A stretch of 64,000 bases of DNA from Hirsutella rhossiliensis. Its lineage: Eukaryota; Ascomycota; Sordariomycetes; Hypocreales; Ophiocordycipitaceae. Made by a program: the position numbers and the translations under genes. The notes beneath the pieces are model-generated. The model ran no database searches. It saw only the letters and a list, made by a program, of their open reading frames with translations, and had not been told where the DNA came from. Shown here in pieces: positions 24,300 to 37,648 of the stretch (within the stretch, counting starts at the first letter, position 1; every line of letters begins with the position of its first letter). The stretch spans positions 558,001-622,000 of the forward strand of contig NW_025408678.1 of assembly GCF_020360975.1 (NCBI RefSeq), read 5' to 3'.

Positions 24300-25854
24300 A
24301 TGTCACGAGAAGAGCTGTTGGTCTTGCGAAAGACCCTGAAAGACCTGCTGGACAGAGGATTCATCCGAGCGAGTAGCTCAGCGGCTGCCGCGCCGGTGCT
24401 GTTCGTGCGGAAGCCGAATGGAGGGCTGCGATTTTGTTGCGACTACCGAGCGCTGAATGCAATCACCAAGCGCGACCGATACCCACTGCCCCTCATCGCG
24501 GAGACCCTGCAGAATCTGGCCAAGGCTAAGTGGTTCACCAAGTTGGACGTGGTGGCCGCTTTCCATAAGATCCGCATGGCTCCGGGACATGAGGGAAAGA
24601 CTGCATTTCGCACGAGGTTTGGGCTCTACGAGTGGCTCGTGTGCCCTTTCGGCCTGAGCGGCGCCCCGGCATCATTCCAACGATACATGAACAGTGTATT
24701 GCGCGAATGGCTGGACGACTTTGTCACAGCGTACCTGGATGATGTACTGATCTACTCGAGCGGTTCGAAGGCGGATCATGAGGCTAAGGTGCGACGAGTT
24801 CTCCAAGCACTCGCCGACGCTGGGCTGCACCTAGACCCAGCGAAGTGCGAGTTTTCGGTACAAGAGGTCAAATACCTTGGGTTCATCGTCAACGCAGGAA
24901 AGGAATCGCCTGCGACCCCGAAAAGCAGCGCGCCATCCGCGAATGGGAGGCCCCGACCACGGTGAAGGGTGTCAGAAGCTTTCTGGGCTTCGCCAACTAT
25001 TACCGGATCTTCATCCCCGACTATGCCAAGATCACGCAGTCTCTGGATGCCCTGCTTAAGAAAGGAACTGCCTTTCATTGGGGACGAGCGGAGAACGAGG
25101 CGTTTCAGGAGCTGAAGCGACGATTTTGCGAGTCACCGGTGCTCAAGCAGTGGGACCCGAGCCTCCCGACCTTTTGGAGACGGATTGCTCAGGCTACGCA
25201 TTGGGAGGCGTCCTGTCGCAGGAAGGCCCAGATGGACGTCGACACGCATGCGCCTTCTTCTCGAAGCGACTTTCGCCAGCGGAGTACAACTATCCCATTC
25301 ACGACAAGGAGATGCTTGCCATCATGAGATGTCTCGACAACTGGAACGCCGAACTTAGGAGCTGCGGCCCATTTACAATCCTTACCGATCACCGCAACCT
25401 GGAGTATTTCATGACACGCCAGAAGCTCACGGAACGGCAGAGCCGTTGGGCAGCCGAATTGTCCCAGTTCGACTTCAAGCTCGAGTATCGACCGGGAAGC
25501 GAGGCTGTCGTGCCTGATGCGTTGTCCCGCCGTGAACAAGACAAGCCACAGGGCATTGACGACGAGCGGGAACAAGGAAGAATGATACAGTTGATACCGG
25601 ATAGTGCCATTCCATCATCGACAAGAGCATGTATCAACGCGATGAGTTCTGACTGTTCAGAGGCATCCACCCTGCCGAAGATGAAGGTCTTCGAGGTAGC
25701 GGACCTGCAGCAACTCTGGGACGAAACGGTGGCGAAGGACTCGATATTCCGGGCAGCCTATAAGGCAGTCCGCGATCGCGAGCGTGCCTTCCCGCCCTCG
25801 CTGGGCCTGAAGATCCAGATTTCAGAATGTGCGATCGACGCAGGCAAAGGCTGA
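24300..25854 (+). pseudogene. Chromovirus reverse transcriptase and RNase H (frameshift near 24930)
   Basis: The reverse transcriptase is nearly whole: [48 protein letters not shown] and the catalytic YLDD at 24734-24745. A shift near 24905 moves to the frame with RSFLGFANYYR. A further shift at about 25180 leads to the RNase H domain with LETDCSGYALGG, HDKEMLAI and TDHRNLEYF, then the connection sequence PDALSRRE. All key acidic residues I can identify are present. Confidence 0.88.
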
Positions 25855-25938
25855 CATTCAGAGACCGTATTTGGGTGCCGGGTGGATCCGGAGAGGAGGG
25901 TAACCAGGAGGAAGCTGAGAAAGACCAGTTGAGAACCC

Positions 25939-26728
25939 GCATTGTGCAGCAGTCGCATGACTCTGTTGCGACCGGTCATCCCGGCAGGAAGGTACGCTGG
26001 CTATTGTGGCTCGGCGATTCTACTGGCCTGGGCAGTCCCAGCTGGTTCGCCGGTACGTAGCCAATTGCGACACCTGCGGCAGAGCACACATCTGGCGCCA
26101 GTCGAAAAGGGGATTTCTCAAGCCTCTGCCGATTCCAGATCGACCCCGAAGCCATTTGTCCATGGACTTCATCACAGATCTGCCGCCTACTGGACCGAGC
26201 AAGGCAAGGTACCTGTGGGTGATTGTGGACAGACTGACAAAGGCTGTGACCCTCGAGGTGATGGACAACATGGAAGCTGAGCCGTGTGCAAACCGTTTTC
26301 TCCAGTGTCATTACCGATTTCACGGAATGCCACGGTCCATCGTCAGCGACCGCGGGAGCAACTGGCTAAGTAGGTTCTGGAAGAGGTTCTGCCGTCTTGC
26401 AGGTGTCACGCAGAAATTGAGCACGGCCTATCATCCTCAGACGGACGGAGGGCCAGAGAGAATGAACCAGGAGATCGAGGCCTACCTGAGAGCCTACGTG
26501 TCGTACGTGCAGGACGACTGGGGAGAACTGCTCCCTGCCGCGCAGCTGGCACTCAACAATCGTGAATCCGCAGCGACCAAGATCAGCCCCTTTTCGCTGA
26601 GCATGGTTACCACGTCGATCCCATCAGCGTCGAGGAATCGGAAGAGCCACCGAGGCATAGAGAGGAAAGCAGAGCTGATAGCCTACTCAGTCGCCTGCAG
26701 GAGGTCAATGAGTACATGCAAGCAGTGA
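25939..26728 (+). pseudogene. Chromovirus integrase (H2C2 and DDE core)
   Basis: The zinc-binding start (HDSVATGHPG) and ANCDTCGRA lie in adjacent frames around 25955-26085. The catalytic core keeps MDFITDL, VSDRGSNW and ERMNQEIEAYL, giving the D, D and E. The segment LSTAYHPQTDGGPER is the usual hallmark of Gypsy integrases. The C-terminal part continues in another frame to about 27000 with VGDKVWLSM, the GPY/F-like region. Confidence 0.88.
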
Positions 26729-27117
26729 TGGCCTCCTCACAGCAACAACAAGAAGAGGCTGCCAACGCAAAGCGACAGCCTGCGGAGCGATTTGAAGTTG
26801 GTGACAAGGTGTGGCTCTCGATGGCAAACTACAGATCGCCACGACCGTGCAAGAAGCTCGACTGGCTGCATCACAAGTACACAGTCACGAAGGTAATTAG
26901 TTCGCACGTTGTTGAGCTCGATGTTCGTGGCTCAATTTACCCGCGATTTCATGTTGACCTTTGCGGCGGGCGCATCAAGATCCGGCTCCTGGCCAAAGGT
27001 AGATGACGCACAGCCACCACCGGTACAAGATGAGTCCGGCACGGATCTCTGGATGTCGACGAGATCCTCTGCGCGAGATGGAAGAAGCGCGGACGAGGGG
27101 AATTCAGGCAAGCACTA

Positions 27118-27280
27118 GTGCGATGGACGGGCTACGCAGAGCCGACTTGGGAGCCAGTTGAGTGGTTGCAAGGAACAATTGCGATGAAGGCATTCGAGGA
27201 CAAGTACGGGCCAATCAAGACCAATGATGGCCCTAGGGAGAGGTACGAGACGCTGGCAGGAACGCAAGAACCCGCAGACG
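27118..27280 (+). pseudogene. Chromodomain at the integrase C-terminus
   Basis: VRWTGYAEPTWEPVEWL followed by AFEDKYGP is the core of a chromodomain; the beginning (ILCARWKKRGR) lies in the frame just upstream. In chromoviruses this module directs integration to marked chromatin, which fits insertion into an already silenced, RIP-mutated element. The pol stop lies close to the 3' LTR. Confidence 0.8.
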
Positions 27281-27308
27281 CCGACCTGGTCGGAGGGGAC
27301 AAGGGTAA

Positions 27309-27535
27309 TGTCACGGGCTGTGCTGGTGGACCCGGTTGTACCGGGTCCGGTGGGTCGTGCCCGGTGGCAACACCGGCCGCCCGCGGACCCAGAAGCTGCG
27401 AGAACATTCCGAGAAGGGCAATATAAGCTCGCACTCGAGGCTACGCCTCGAGTTCAGCTTCTTTTCCTCCTTAGCTCTAGATAGACAACACCTAGGCACC
27501 TGCTTGTTGAATAAACTCCGGGCCAGCCTTTCACA
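27309..27535 (+). repeat. 3' LTR of the chromovirus
   Basis: 227 bp. I can align it to the 5' LTR using only five small indels and no substitution. Hairpins and TAGATAGAC are conserved (27434-27452 and 27478-27486). Confidence 0.92.
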
Positions 27536-29949
27536 GTTTATATAGATTATAAAAATATCTTATACTTTATAATAATATAATAGTTAAACGGACGATAGAT
27601 TTAATAGGCCGAATATTTATTAGAATTTAACTATAAAATAATCTATAAAAAAGAAATAGAAAACGGTCGAGCTAATACCCTTAGTCGATAAAGTAACTAT
27701 AATATAAGGGCACTTATAGTAAAAGGATAGCTCCTAGAAATTAACGAAAATAAGAACTATTAGTAACGATAGCTAAATATAATATTTAAAGTATAACTTA
27801 ATAACTTAATATACTAAAAGATCCTAAAATAGATAAAAGAATATAAAGTATTAAACGGATATAATATAGAATATTTAAAAGTTTTAATATATAAAAATAA
27901 AATCTAGATACTACTAGAATTATAAGATAAAGTTATATAAGATATATATAAATATTTAATATATAGATACTAAGGAATCTAAAGAATAATAAAACGGATT
28001 AAATAATAATATAACTTCTTATAGCTTAAAAAAGTAATATAATAAGTTATTAAAAAATATAAACTTTATATATAAAGTAAAGCTAAACGATATAAGCTAT
28101 ATAGAGAATTATAACCGCTACTAGTACTAAAGAAGCTATAGGATTTAATAGCTTTCGACTATATTATAAAGCTATTATTATTAAAAGAACCTATAACTAA
28201 AGTTAAGTATAATAGTATATTCGTTATTACTAATAGACTAATATAGTATAGATACTTCTTACTATATAAAGAAGTAAGTAATATAAAAGAGCTAGTATAT
28301 ATATTCCTATAAATAGTTATTAGTAATTATAGACTATTAAATAAGATTATCTTTAATAAAAAAAGTATATTTATAGCTAAGTTCTAGTAAGCTCTTATAG
28401 TATAATTAAGGATAAAATATAAGCTTAGTATAGCTTATTACCTATAAATAGATAGATAAATAAAACGACTTAACTAAACGCTTAAATAATATTTATAATA
28501 CTATATTAGCTATAAATAAAACAATAAAGTTAAATAGCTACTAATAGTATAACTAGCTTATAATAGCTTAGTTATAAAAATAACTAAGCTCTTACTAGTA
28601 TATACTAATTATAGATATAACCTAGAAGTATTTAAGGTTACTTAATAAAGACTATAAGCGGAACGAGTAATACTATAAGTAGATTAGCTATAAAAATTAT
28701 ATAAAGAAATATAATAAGAACTTTAATTTATTAGAGAACGAATATCTACTTACTATAATCGGAAAAGAGTATAGGGACCGATCTTTTAAGAGGGAGATAT
28801 AGTCTACCTTATATAATAAAATATTAAAATAAAACGACTAAGTAATAAACTAAACTTTAAGAAACTTAGACTATTTAAGGTTAAGAAAACTATTTTAAAA
28901 GTTAACTATAAACTTTCGCTATTAATAATAATATAAATATACCCGATATTTTATATCATATTATTAAAGCTAGCGCTATAAAACGCTAAACTATATAAAA
29001 AATTCGAAGTTAACGATAATTAAGAATATAAAGTAAAATAAATACTAAATATAAGAAAATAAGGTTAGCGATAAGAATACCTTATTAAGTAAAAGGAATA
29101 TAGACTAAAGGAAAATACTTAGGAACTACTTAAGTACTTAACCTACTATAGCTCTCTACTTCGATAATTTTACTAGAAGGTTTAAAAGGGATTAAAAGAC
29201 TAAGATCTATAAACTCCTTACTAATACTAAATAAAGACTAATTCGCTTTATTAAGAACGCCTAATAATTATAAGTTATTTACTACCTAATACTTATATAT
29301 ATTAAGCGTAGGTAAAACGCTATCCTTAGTATCTACTTCTTAGATACTACGACGAAATAACTTAGAACTCTTTTCCTTTATATAATTCTAAATCTTCTAG
29401 ATATAAGCTAAACGATTAACGGCGATAGATATTTATAACTAAAGGTTCGTAAGCTATGCCTAAAGCTTTAATAAGGCTTCCTTAGCTTCCTCCTCTTTAA
29501 AATATAGCCTATACTACTCTACTAATAATTTAGTTACTAAAAGAAATATATTAGCTACTATATATAGAAAGAATTAAAAGATACTTATAAGAAGAGGCTA
29601 CTAAAATACTATTATAATAGGGACGACTACTAGTAATATAATTATTATAGCGTAAAGAATTTTCGGCTATTTAATAATTTATCTTCTTTGCCTTAAAGTA
29701 TTAAGTATATAGTATATTAGTAGATCTCTATTTAAGTCGATATATTCGGTAAGAGTAGCGCGCTTAGAGGCCTTTTAAGAACGATCTTTTAGTATACGAC
29801 TAAATATACTATTAGTAGTATATCCCGAAAAGATAAATAGATAAGGAACGATATACTTATATATAACGTAATAAGGGTATATTTATATATAGTAGCTAAG
29901 GTAGCTATAGTAAGTCTTATAGATAAGACTAAAAGAAAGGGAGATATTA

Positions 29950-30412
29950 TATTACGACTATAGCTACTAGGCCGCTAACGGTCGACCGCGTTAAGTATAT
30001 AATATAGTCTAACGGATAACTAGTTAGCACGACTATTTAATAGATATAGGATCGAGGGGATTATAGAGATCTAAGTAATCTAGGATTAATAAGATTACTA
30101 CGCTTTATATAATCTAATATTAGGGATTATAGCTAGGCCTATAATCTAAGGATAGTCTCTATAGGTATATATAGCTACCTACTTTTACTCCTTTAAATAG
30201 ATAGCTTAATAGCTTTTAATATAATTATTACGATCTCTATTATAATATTATCTTTAATTCTAATTACTTAATTACTTAGTTATAGTCTATAGTCTATAAC
30301 CTCCGACTTATTACTAATATAATATACTTATCCTTACTTAGACTACCTATTATATCTATTAATATAAACCCCTTAATAGGTTTATCCCTTAGGAATAATA
30401 CTAGTCGTTATA
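29950..30412 (+). repeat. 3' LTR of Gypsy element A
   Basis: 463 bp, TATTACGAC to CGTTATA. It is more heavily mutated than the 5' LTR: several CpG sites there read TpA here. Confidence 0.8.
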
Positions 30413-31537
30413 GATAAGAGAAGCGATATTTATAAAGGAAGAGGGGCCCTATAACTAGTAAGAGGCGAGATATAAGAGTATAGAAAGTAGAAAAGGAATA
30501 AGGGGGGCCTATTAGCCTTACTAGCTTATCTTTAGCTTATCTCTTACCGCTTATAACTCTTAAGGTAGGTAGAAGGGCTATACCTTAAAGAGGAGGCACT
30601 AATATATTATAGTAATAACTTTAGTAAAGCTAGCCCTTATCTTCTTTTCTCGTTACTTATATAACTAAGGGGATAAGGGGCTTTAATTATCTATAAAAAG
30701 GTCCTAGATTCCCTAGCTTCCTTACTATTAAATACTACTCTTTTATATCTTTATTTCCTATATAATTACTATAAAGATAGACCGAATAACTTTAAAGAAA
30801 ATATACCGCTAGCCTTTTTTAAGTTAAGGTTACTTATCTTACTATTCTATAATTATAAGGAACTTCCTATCTTTAAATCCGTCTCCCTTACTAGCTAGTT
30901 TAAGGAGCTATAACTTTAGTACTAGTAGCGACTTAAGAAGTATAAGTAAACCTACCTAGTTAGACTATCTCGGAGCCTAATAATAAAAACCCTAACGTTA
31001 AGTTTAGCGCTCTTATTATTAAGTCGATAGGCCTAAAGATAGAGATATAGGGGATACCTATATACCTCGCGCTATCCCTAGCACTTACTATAAGCTTAAT
31101 AATAGACGCTAACTATCTTTAATATCTTTTCTTTAAGTATAAAAGGGTTATTAGTAAATAAACTAAGTTACGTTAATATAGCTTTTTAGCGCGTTAAGGT
31201 AATATAAGTTCCTATACCTATAACCTACGCGCTTATATTTCTTATAACTTTTTATAGAGAATAGAAATCTTAAGCTTTATCGCTTAAAGCCTTAGTATTA
31301 AGCGCTTTTTAAAGCGATTACGATTTATAAATAGTCTAAAGTAACTATTATAACTATAGTTAACGGGCTATAAGAGAGCTAGCTACGTTTATATAATAAA
31401 GCGGCTCGGAATAATAGTTAAGATAAGAAGTTACTTAAGCTTAGCTTACCTAAAGTATATATAAGCTAAGTAAGCCTTATATAAATAGATTACTACTTAG
31501 GAGTATAGCTTATAAGTAAGCTATAGTAAGCTATAAA
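30413..31537. repeat. RIP-mutated spacer between Gypsy elements A and B
   Basis: TA-rich, with more GC islands at 30440-30560. I find no match to other parts of the window and no readable frame. It separates the end of element A from the cut LTR of element B. Confidence 0.4.
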
Positions 31538-34500
31538 AGGGATTATAGCTAGGACCGAAATCTAAGGATAGTCTCTATAAGTATATATAGCTACCTACTT
31601 TTACTCTTTTAAATAGATAGCTCTCTAGTTTTAATATAAATCTTTATTATAATTCTATCTTTAATTTTAATTACTTAGTTATAGTCTATAGTCTATAACC
31701 TTTAACTTATTACTAACGTAATATACTTATTATTACTTAAACTACGCTTTATTATATCTATTAATATAAACCCCTTAATAGGTTTATCCCTTAAGAATAA
31801 TACTAGTTATTATATATTAAAAGCTCTTATTTAGTATAATACTATATTACTTTAAGTAATATCGTAATAATTAATATACTTATATAGTAAGCTAGATTAA
31901 CTAACTTTAAAGCTATTATATTACCTTAGGATATAATATATAAGATTATTACCCTTTAATATAAAGTATAGTTACTTAAGAATAAAGAAAGTAATAAATA
32001 AGTTAAGGACCTTAAAAAGTAGTTAAACTAAAATAGCTAGGACTATTTAATAGTACTTATAGTATACTTTAAGACTTTCTTACTTAACTTAAAGCCTACT
32101 ACTAGTTTTACCTTATTAAACTCTTAGACTTAATCGAAAAGGTACTTTATATAGGAAATTATTTATTTAAAATAGTACTTAGTTAGTTTAGACTTATTAT
32201 ATAGGATTTTCTTAATAGCTAACTAGCGTAATAAGATAATAAGATAAATAAAGTCTTTATTAGTTTCTAAGGATTTAAAGAAGCTATTATAAAGGTATTT
32301 AAAATAACTAATAAGGAATAAGAAGCTAAATAGAAACTTTAAGAACTTTAATAAAGGATCTTAGTATTAAATTATACTATAAAGTTCTATTAAGTTACTT
32401 TAAAGCTTAATTAAGATAATAAACCTCTTATATTACGATTTTATAATAAGCTTAAAAAAGAAATTAAAGATAAGCTTTATAAGGAAAATCGACTTAATAA
32501 CCTCTTAGACTATATTATTATAGTAGTATAAATTAATAATAGATAGTATATATAATACTAAGAAACGAAATAAGAAAGAGGAAACTAAAACCCTTTTTAT
32601 AAGAATAACTTTAACTAATATATAAACTATAAAAAGAAGTATAAAACTCTTATTACTTATACTTATATAACTAACTTAGGTAAGATAGATCTAAATATAA
32701 TATAGAAAGGTAAAGGAAAGAATTTTAACTATAGGAAACTTAGATATTACTTTAAAGAATATAAATAACTTTATAAGGAAAAGAAAACCTACTAAGTACT
32801 AGCCTTAAAAGGTAAGAAATACTTAAACGCTATTAATAGATAGGAACTAAAGTATAAACTCTTTAGTTAGACTAGATACTATAACGATAAATATATAATA
32901 TACTTAAGTAATAAGAATAATACTAAATAGTTCCTAAAGCTATTAAAGAAAGCCCTTAGAATAGTATAATAAAGGGATCTTAAAATATAGAAATAAGTTA
33001 AATTTATAGAACTAAAATACTTTTATCTTAAAAGAGTATTTTAAGACTAGATTAAGAAAAATAGTAAACGATTCTAAGAAGATATATAAAATAAAAATCT
33101 ATAATAATAATAAATAGTTTATAAATAATATAATAAAGAAAATATAAATATAGCCCTTATACTTATAAAACTTAGATAATAACTTAAGGAGGAATAATAA
33201 AGTATTAATAATATAAGCTTTAAAGAATAAGAAATACTTAGAGAAATAAAAGAGAAGAACGAACTTATACTATTACCTTTACTATTAAGGGAAAATACTA
33301 TAATTAAAGAATACGCTTTATACTTTAAAGAATTTAAAGAAATACTTAAAATTAAAACTAAATAAATACCTTAAATTCTTATAGAAAACTAATAAGCTAT
33401 ATTAATTTAATATTAACTAGTATTATATAAAAGAAAATATACTATAGCTATTACTATAGTTAATACCTTTATAGCTTTATAATAAGAATAGTAATTATAA
33501 GGAGAATTTAAAGATAATCTATAAATACTACTTACTTATAAGTACTATAAGTATATTTTATAGATATTATACGATTACCTAGATTATATAGTATGCTTTT
33601 AAATAAAGGTATAATATAACGCTTTCTTAGTTAAGTTTAAAAGATAAGTACTTTTAAAACCCTACTTGAGTATAAAACTAAACTATTAGAAAATTAATTA
33701 ATACTACTTAAATAACTAAGTTATAGTATTAAAACCTAATTATAGTATACTACTTAAATACCGCGATAATTATAGTTTATTAATAAGATATCTTTTAAAA
33801 ATATTTAAAATCTAGAAATACGCTAAAATAAAGGATTAATATAATACTACTTACTTTAAAGTATCTAAACTATTAATTATTTAAAGACTTATATAATAAA
33901 TTAAATATAATAAAAAAATTATAATAAATATAATATACTTAAACTATATAGTATATAAATATAAAAACGTATAAGTATAGTATAAATAATAAAATAGTAT
34001 ATTAAAATATTATTAGTAATATATATAAAGGCTATAAGCTATATTTAACTAAGGAAAAATTAATATAGAAATAGTATATATAAAATAAAAAGATATAGAA
34101 CGAAAACTTAACCTTTAATATAAAAATAAATAGAATTATAAAGTATAGTATATAATTAATTATAAAGTAATATAATATAAATAATATAGCGTTAAGAAAT
34201 AAGAAATCTTTAATTAACTATAGGAAATTAGTTATCTAAGTACTAATATAATACTATATAATAAAAATATAAAGAAATAATATTAATAATAAATTAAAAA
34301 TAAATACCTAAATAAAATAAATAAGGACTAAGTAAAAAATAAGGTATACTATTTATAAAAGGGCTATAAACTAGTATAATATAATAAGATCTAAGGACCT
34401 TTTATATAATAACGGTAAGCTATAGTAACTAAATAGTATTAGATATTTAAATCGTAGGATATTATATATATATACTTTTAGACTATAATATAATAAGTAA

Positions 34501-34644
34501 TTATATTTTACTTAAAGTTATTAATTACTACTAACTTATATAAAGATATAAGAAAGATTTATATAAACTTATAAATATTAAAGGAAAGGCTTTTAACTAT
34601 AATAATAGAATTATTAATATAAAGATTAATTACCTTAATATTAA

Positions 34645-35402
34645 CCTTTATAGTATAGTAGCTATATACCTAGGAAGCTTACTAGCTCTAACGCTAAAGT
34701 CGGTTTAAATCTAGCTAAAGGCACGATTAAATTTTAGTTAAACTAATAAACTATACTAACCTACTTATTAATTAGCTAATTAGCGCTTTTAAAAGCGCTT
34801 ATAAATATACTAGTAGTCTAGCCTTACTATAAGTAGGCCGGCCTAGACCTTACTTACCTAGACCTAGCGACGAATTTATTAGGACCTCTTCCTAACCCTA
34901 GTCTAGGCCCCTTAACTAGGAAAATAAAAACTTAGGGCTAATACTAGTAACTTAATAAGTATAGCGCGAAGCTAGTATAATAACCTAACTACTAGCCCGG
35001 CTAAAGGCTAGTATTAATAAAAAATAGCCCGCTAAGCCTTATAGCGGAAAAATAAGGTAGAGCTTAAAAAGATATTATTATAGGATAAGGTTAAAGATAA
35101 TTATATAATTAACTATTAACTAAAAACGCTTATACTACTAATTAACGCTATATACCCCGCGTATATAAAGGAGTTACTTTCTAAGGTTACTTTATAGTAA
35201 GGCTAATACGATTCTAACTAACTATAATAATACCTAAGATAGTAAGCGTAAGATTCCTATATATTATAACCGCGACCTAGTATAAGGGCGGACTAGCTAT
35301 AAAAGAAGGGAGGGTTTTCCTTTAAGCACTTTAGTTTTTCCCTCTTATTTAACGCTAAAGCTCTAGATACCTTTAAATAGGTTACTAGTATAATCCTAAT
35401 TA
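34645..35402. mobile_element. 758-bp insertion in element B with 14-bp target duplication
   Basis: TACCTTAATATTAA occurs on both sides (34631-34644 and 35403-35416), while element A has it once near 20410. No terminal inverted repeat and no long direct repeat are visible. A 14-bp duplication fits target-primed integration (a LINE or SINE-like unit), but no tail is left after RIP. It is RIP-mutated but richer in GC than the host element, and it is non-coding. Confidence 0.65.
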
Positions 35403-37648
35403 TACCTTAATATTAATATTTAGGGTATAATAAATACGTTAACTTTAATATTATAAATATTAAAGAATATAACCTTATATTAAGGCTTCTATAGCTATAA
35501 GAGAGTAACTAACTAATTAACTAAAAAACTAGCTAGCTATATTAAAATAAGGACGTAAGCTTTTAAGACTAATAGATTTAAAAGAGAGTAAATTTTTATA
35601 ATAATTTAGCTACTAAATAAGATAAAAAGAAAGACCGTTTAAGTAAATTATTATAGGCTTTAGTAATATAAACGAAAATAATAACTAAACTAATAGATAT
35701 AATAAAATCAGCTAATAAGACTTATATACTAACTAATATAGCTATATAACCTAGTATCTAATATAAATAAAATAAAGGATATAATATAAAGATTTAAAGA
35801 GTTATTACTACTTTAAAGAAAGACTTTAAATAAATTAATAAAGAGCTTAAGTTAAGAGAAACTAGCTTTTAAAAGAAAGAATAAAGCTTATAAGATAAAA
35901 TAAAGAATATCCCTTAGGAATACTAAAAATATAATAAACTCTTTTAAAAAAAGACTTAAGATAGGGTTACTTAAATATAGCTAATAAGACTATAAAATTT
36001 ATCTTAAGGATAGAATAACGCTAACGTTTTATAAGATCTATAACTTAAATAAAAAGTAATTATAAACGCTATATAACTACCTTTATAAAAATCTATAAAA
36101 GGGATAAATATAAACGTTAATATCTAAAGTAAGCTACCTAGTTATATTTATTTTAAAAAAAAATAGGAAGCTATAACTAGTTATTAACTATAAACGCTTA
36201 AACGATATTATAATAAAAAACCGAATACTATTACTACTTATATTAAAACTATAAGATTAACTATATAGTAAAAAATAGTTTATAGCCCTTAACCTTAAAG
36301 GCACTTATAACTTAATATATATAAAAAAAGGATATAAATAGATAATAGCCTTTAAAACGAAATTTAAACTATTTAAATATCTAGTAATACTATTTAGACT
36401 TATAAATATACTAGCTACCTTTTAATAGATAATTAATAATATCCTATATAAATACTTAGATATCTTTATAATAGTATACTTAGATAATATCTTAATTTTC
36501 TTAGATACCCTAAAAGAATATAAGGAATACGTTTATAAGGTACTTTATATACTTTAAAATATAAAGTTATTAGTTAAACTAAAGAAAAGTAAGTTTTATA
36601 TATAGAAAGTAAACTTCCTTAGATATACGATCTTATTAAGAGAGATATAAATATAATAAGATAAGATTAACTTAGTTAAAAAAATAGCTAATACTAAAGA
36701 ACGTTAAGGATATATAAAGTTTCTTAGGATTTATAAATTACTATTAACGATTTATTAAAGATTTTTAAAAGATTATAGTACTACTATATAACTTAATAAA
36801 AGAGGAAAAAGAATTTATATAGGATAATAAAGCTAATAAAGCTTTCGAATATATTAAAACGATAATTATATAAGAACTAGTCTTAACTACCTTTAATTTA
36901 AAATAATAAATCGAACTTAAAACTAATATATTAGACTTTACTTTAAGAGTATAAATTAAATAGAAAGATAATAAAGGAAGACTATAATTAATTATATTCT
37001 ACTTAAAAAAGCTATATAGCGTAGAACTTAATTACCTTATTTATAATAAAGAGTTCCTTATAATTATTTAAGCCTTAAAGGAATTTTAATACTACTTTCT
37101 TAAAAGTAAATATTAAGTTAAGGTTTATATAGATTATAAGAATATTTTATACTTTATAATAATATAATAGTTAAATAGATAATAGATTTAATAGGCTAAA
37201 TACTTATTAGAATTCGATTATAAAATAATCTATAAAAAAGAAATAGAAAACGGTTAAGCTAATACCCTTAGTCGACGAAGTAACTATAGTATAAGGGTAC
37301 CTATAGTAAAAGGATAGCTCTTAGAAATTAATAAAAATAAGAACTATTAGTAATAATAGCTATATATAATATTTAAAGTATAACTTAATAACTTAATAAA
37401 TTAAAAGATCTAAAAATAGATAAAAGAATATAAAGTACTAAAAGGGTATAATATAGAATATTTAGAAGTTTTAATATATATAAATAAAATCTAGATACTA
37501 TTAGTATTATAAGATAAAGTTATATAAGATATATATAAATATTTAATATATAAATACTAAGGAATTTAAAAATAAATTAAACGGATTAAATAATAATATA
37601 ACTTCTTATAGCTTAAAGAAGTAGTATAATAAGTTATTAATATTATAA

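Larger units (their letters stand above)
22130..27535 (+). mobile_element. Chromovirus-type Gypsy retrotransposon, no RIP, frameshifted
   Basis: A 5,406-bp element with LTRs 22130-22362 and 27309-27535 starting TGTCACGG and ending TTTCACA, flanked by the 5-bp duplication GTTTA (22125-22129 and 27536-27540). Element B keeps the unoccupied site at 37123-37127, which proves the boundaries. Domain order is gag, CCHC knuckle, protease, reverse transcriptase, RNase H, integrase and chromodomain, the order of chromoviruses. Composition is normal with plenty of CpA. The coding region is broken by many frameshifts but hardly any nonsense changes. Catalytic motifs of all enzymes survive. Confidence 0.95.
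18207..30412 (+). mobile_element. Gypsy element A, RIP-degraded, carrying a nested chromovirus
   Basis: The LTRs are 18207-18539 (internally shortened) and 29950-30412. The body shows near-total loss of CpA/TpG. It is closely related to element B (31538-40389), and alignment by eye runs through gag, pol and the 3' end. A purine-rich tract (AAAGAAAGGGAGAT) precedes the 3' LTR. GATAG before the 5' LTR and GATAA after the 3' LTR may be the target duplication with one G-to-A change. Two deletions relative to B are visible: one joins the 5' LTR to the internal region at 18539/18540, and one of about 0.9 kb is near 18950. The chromovirus at 22130-27535 splits it. Confidence 0.8.
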
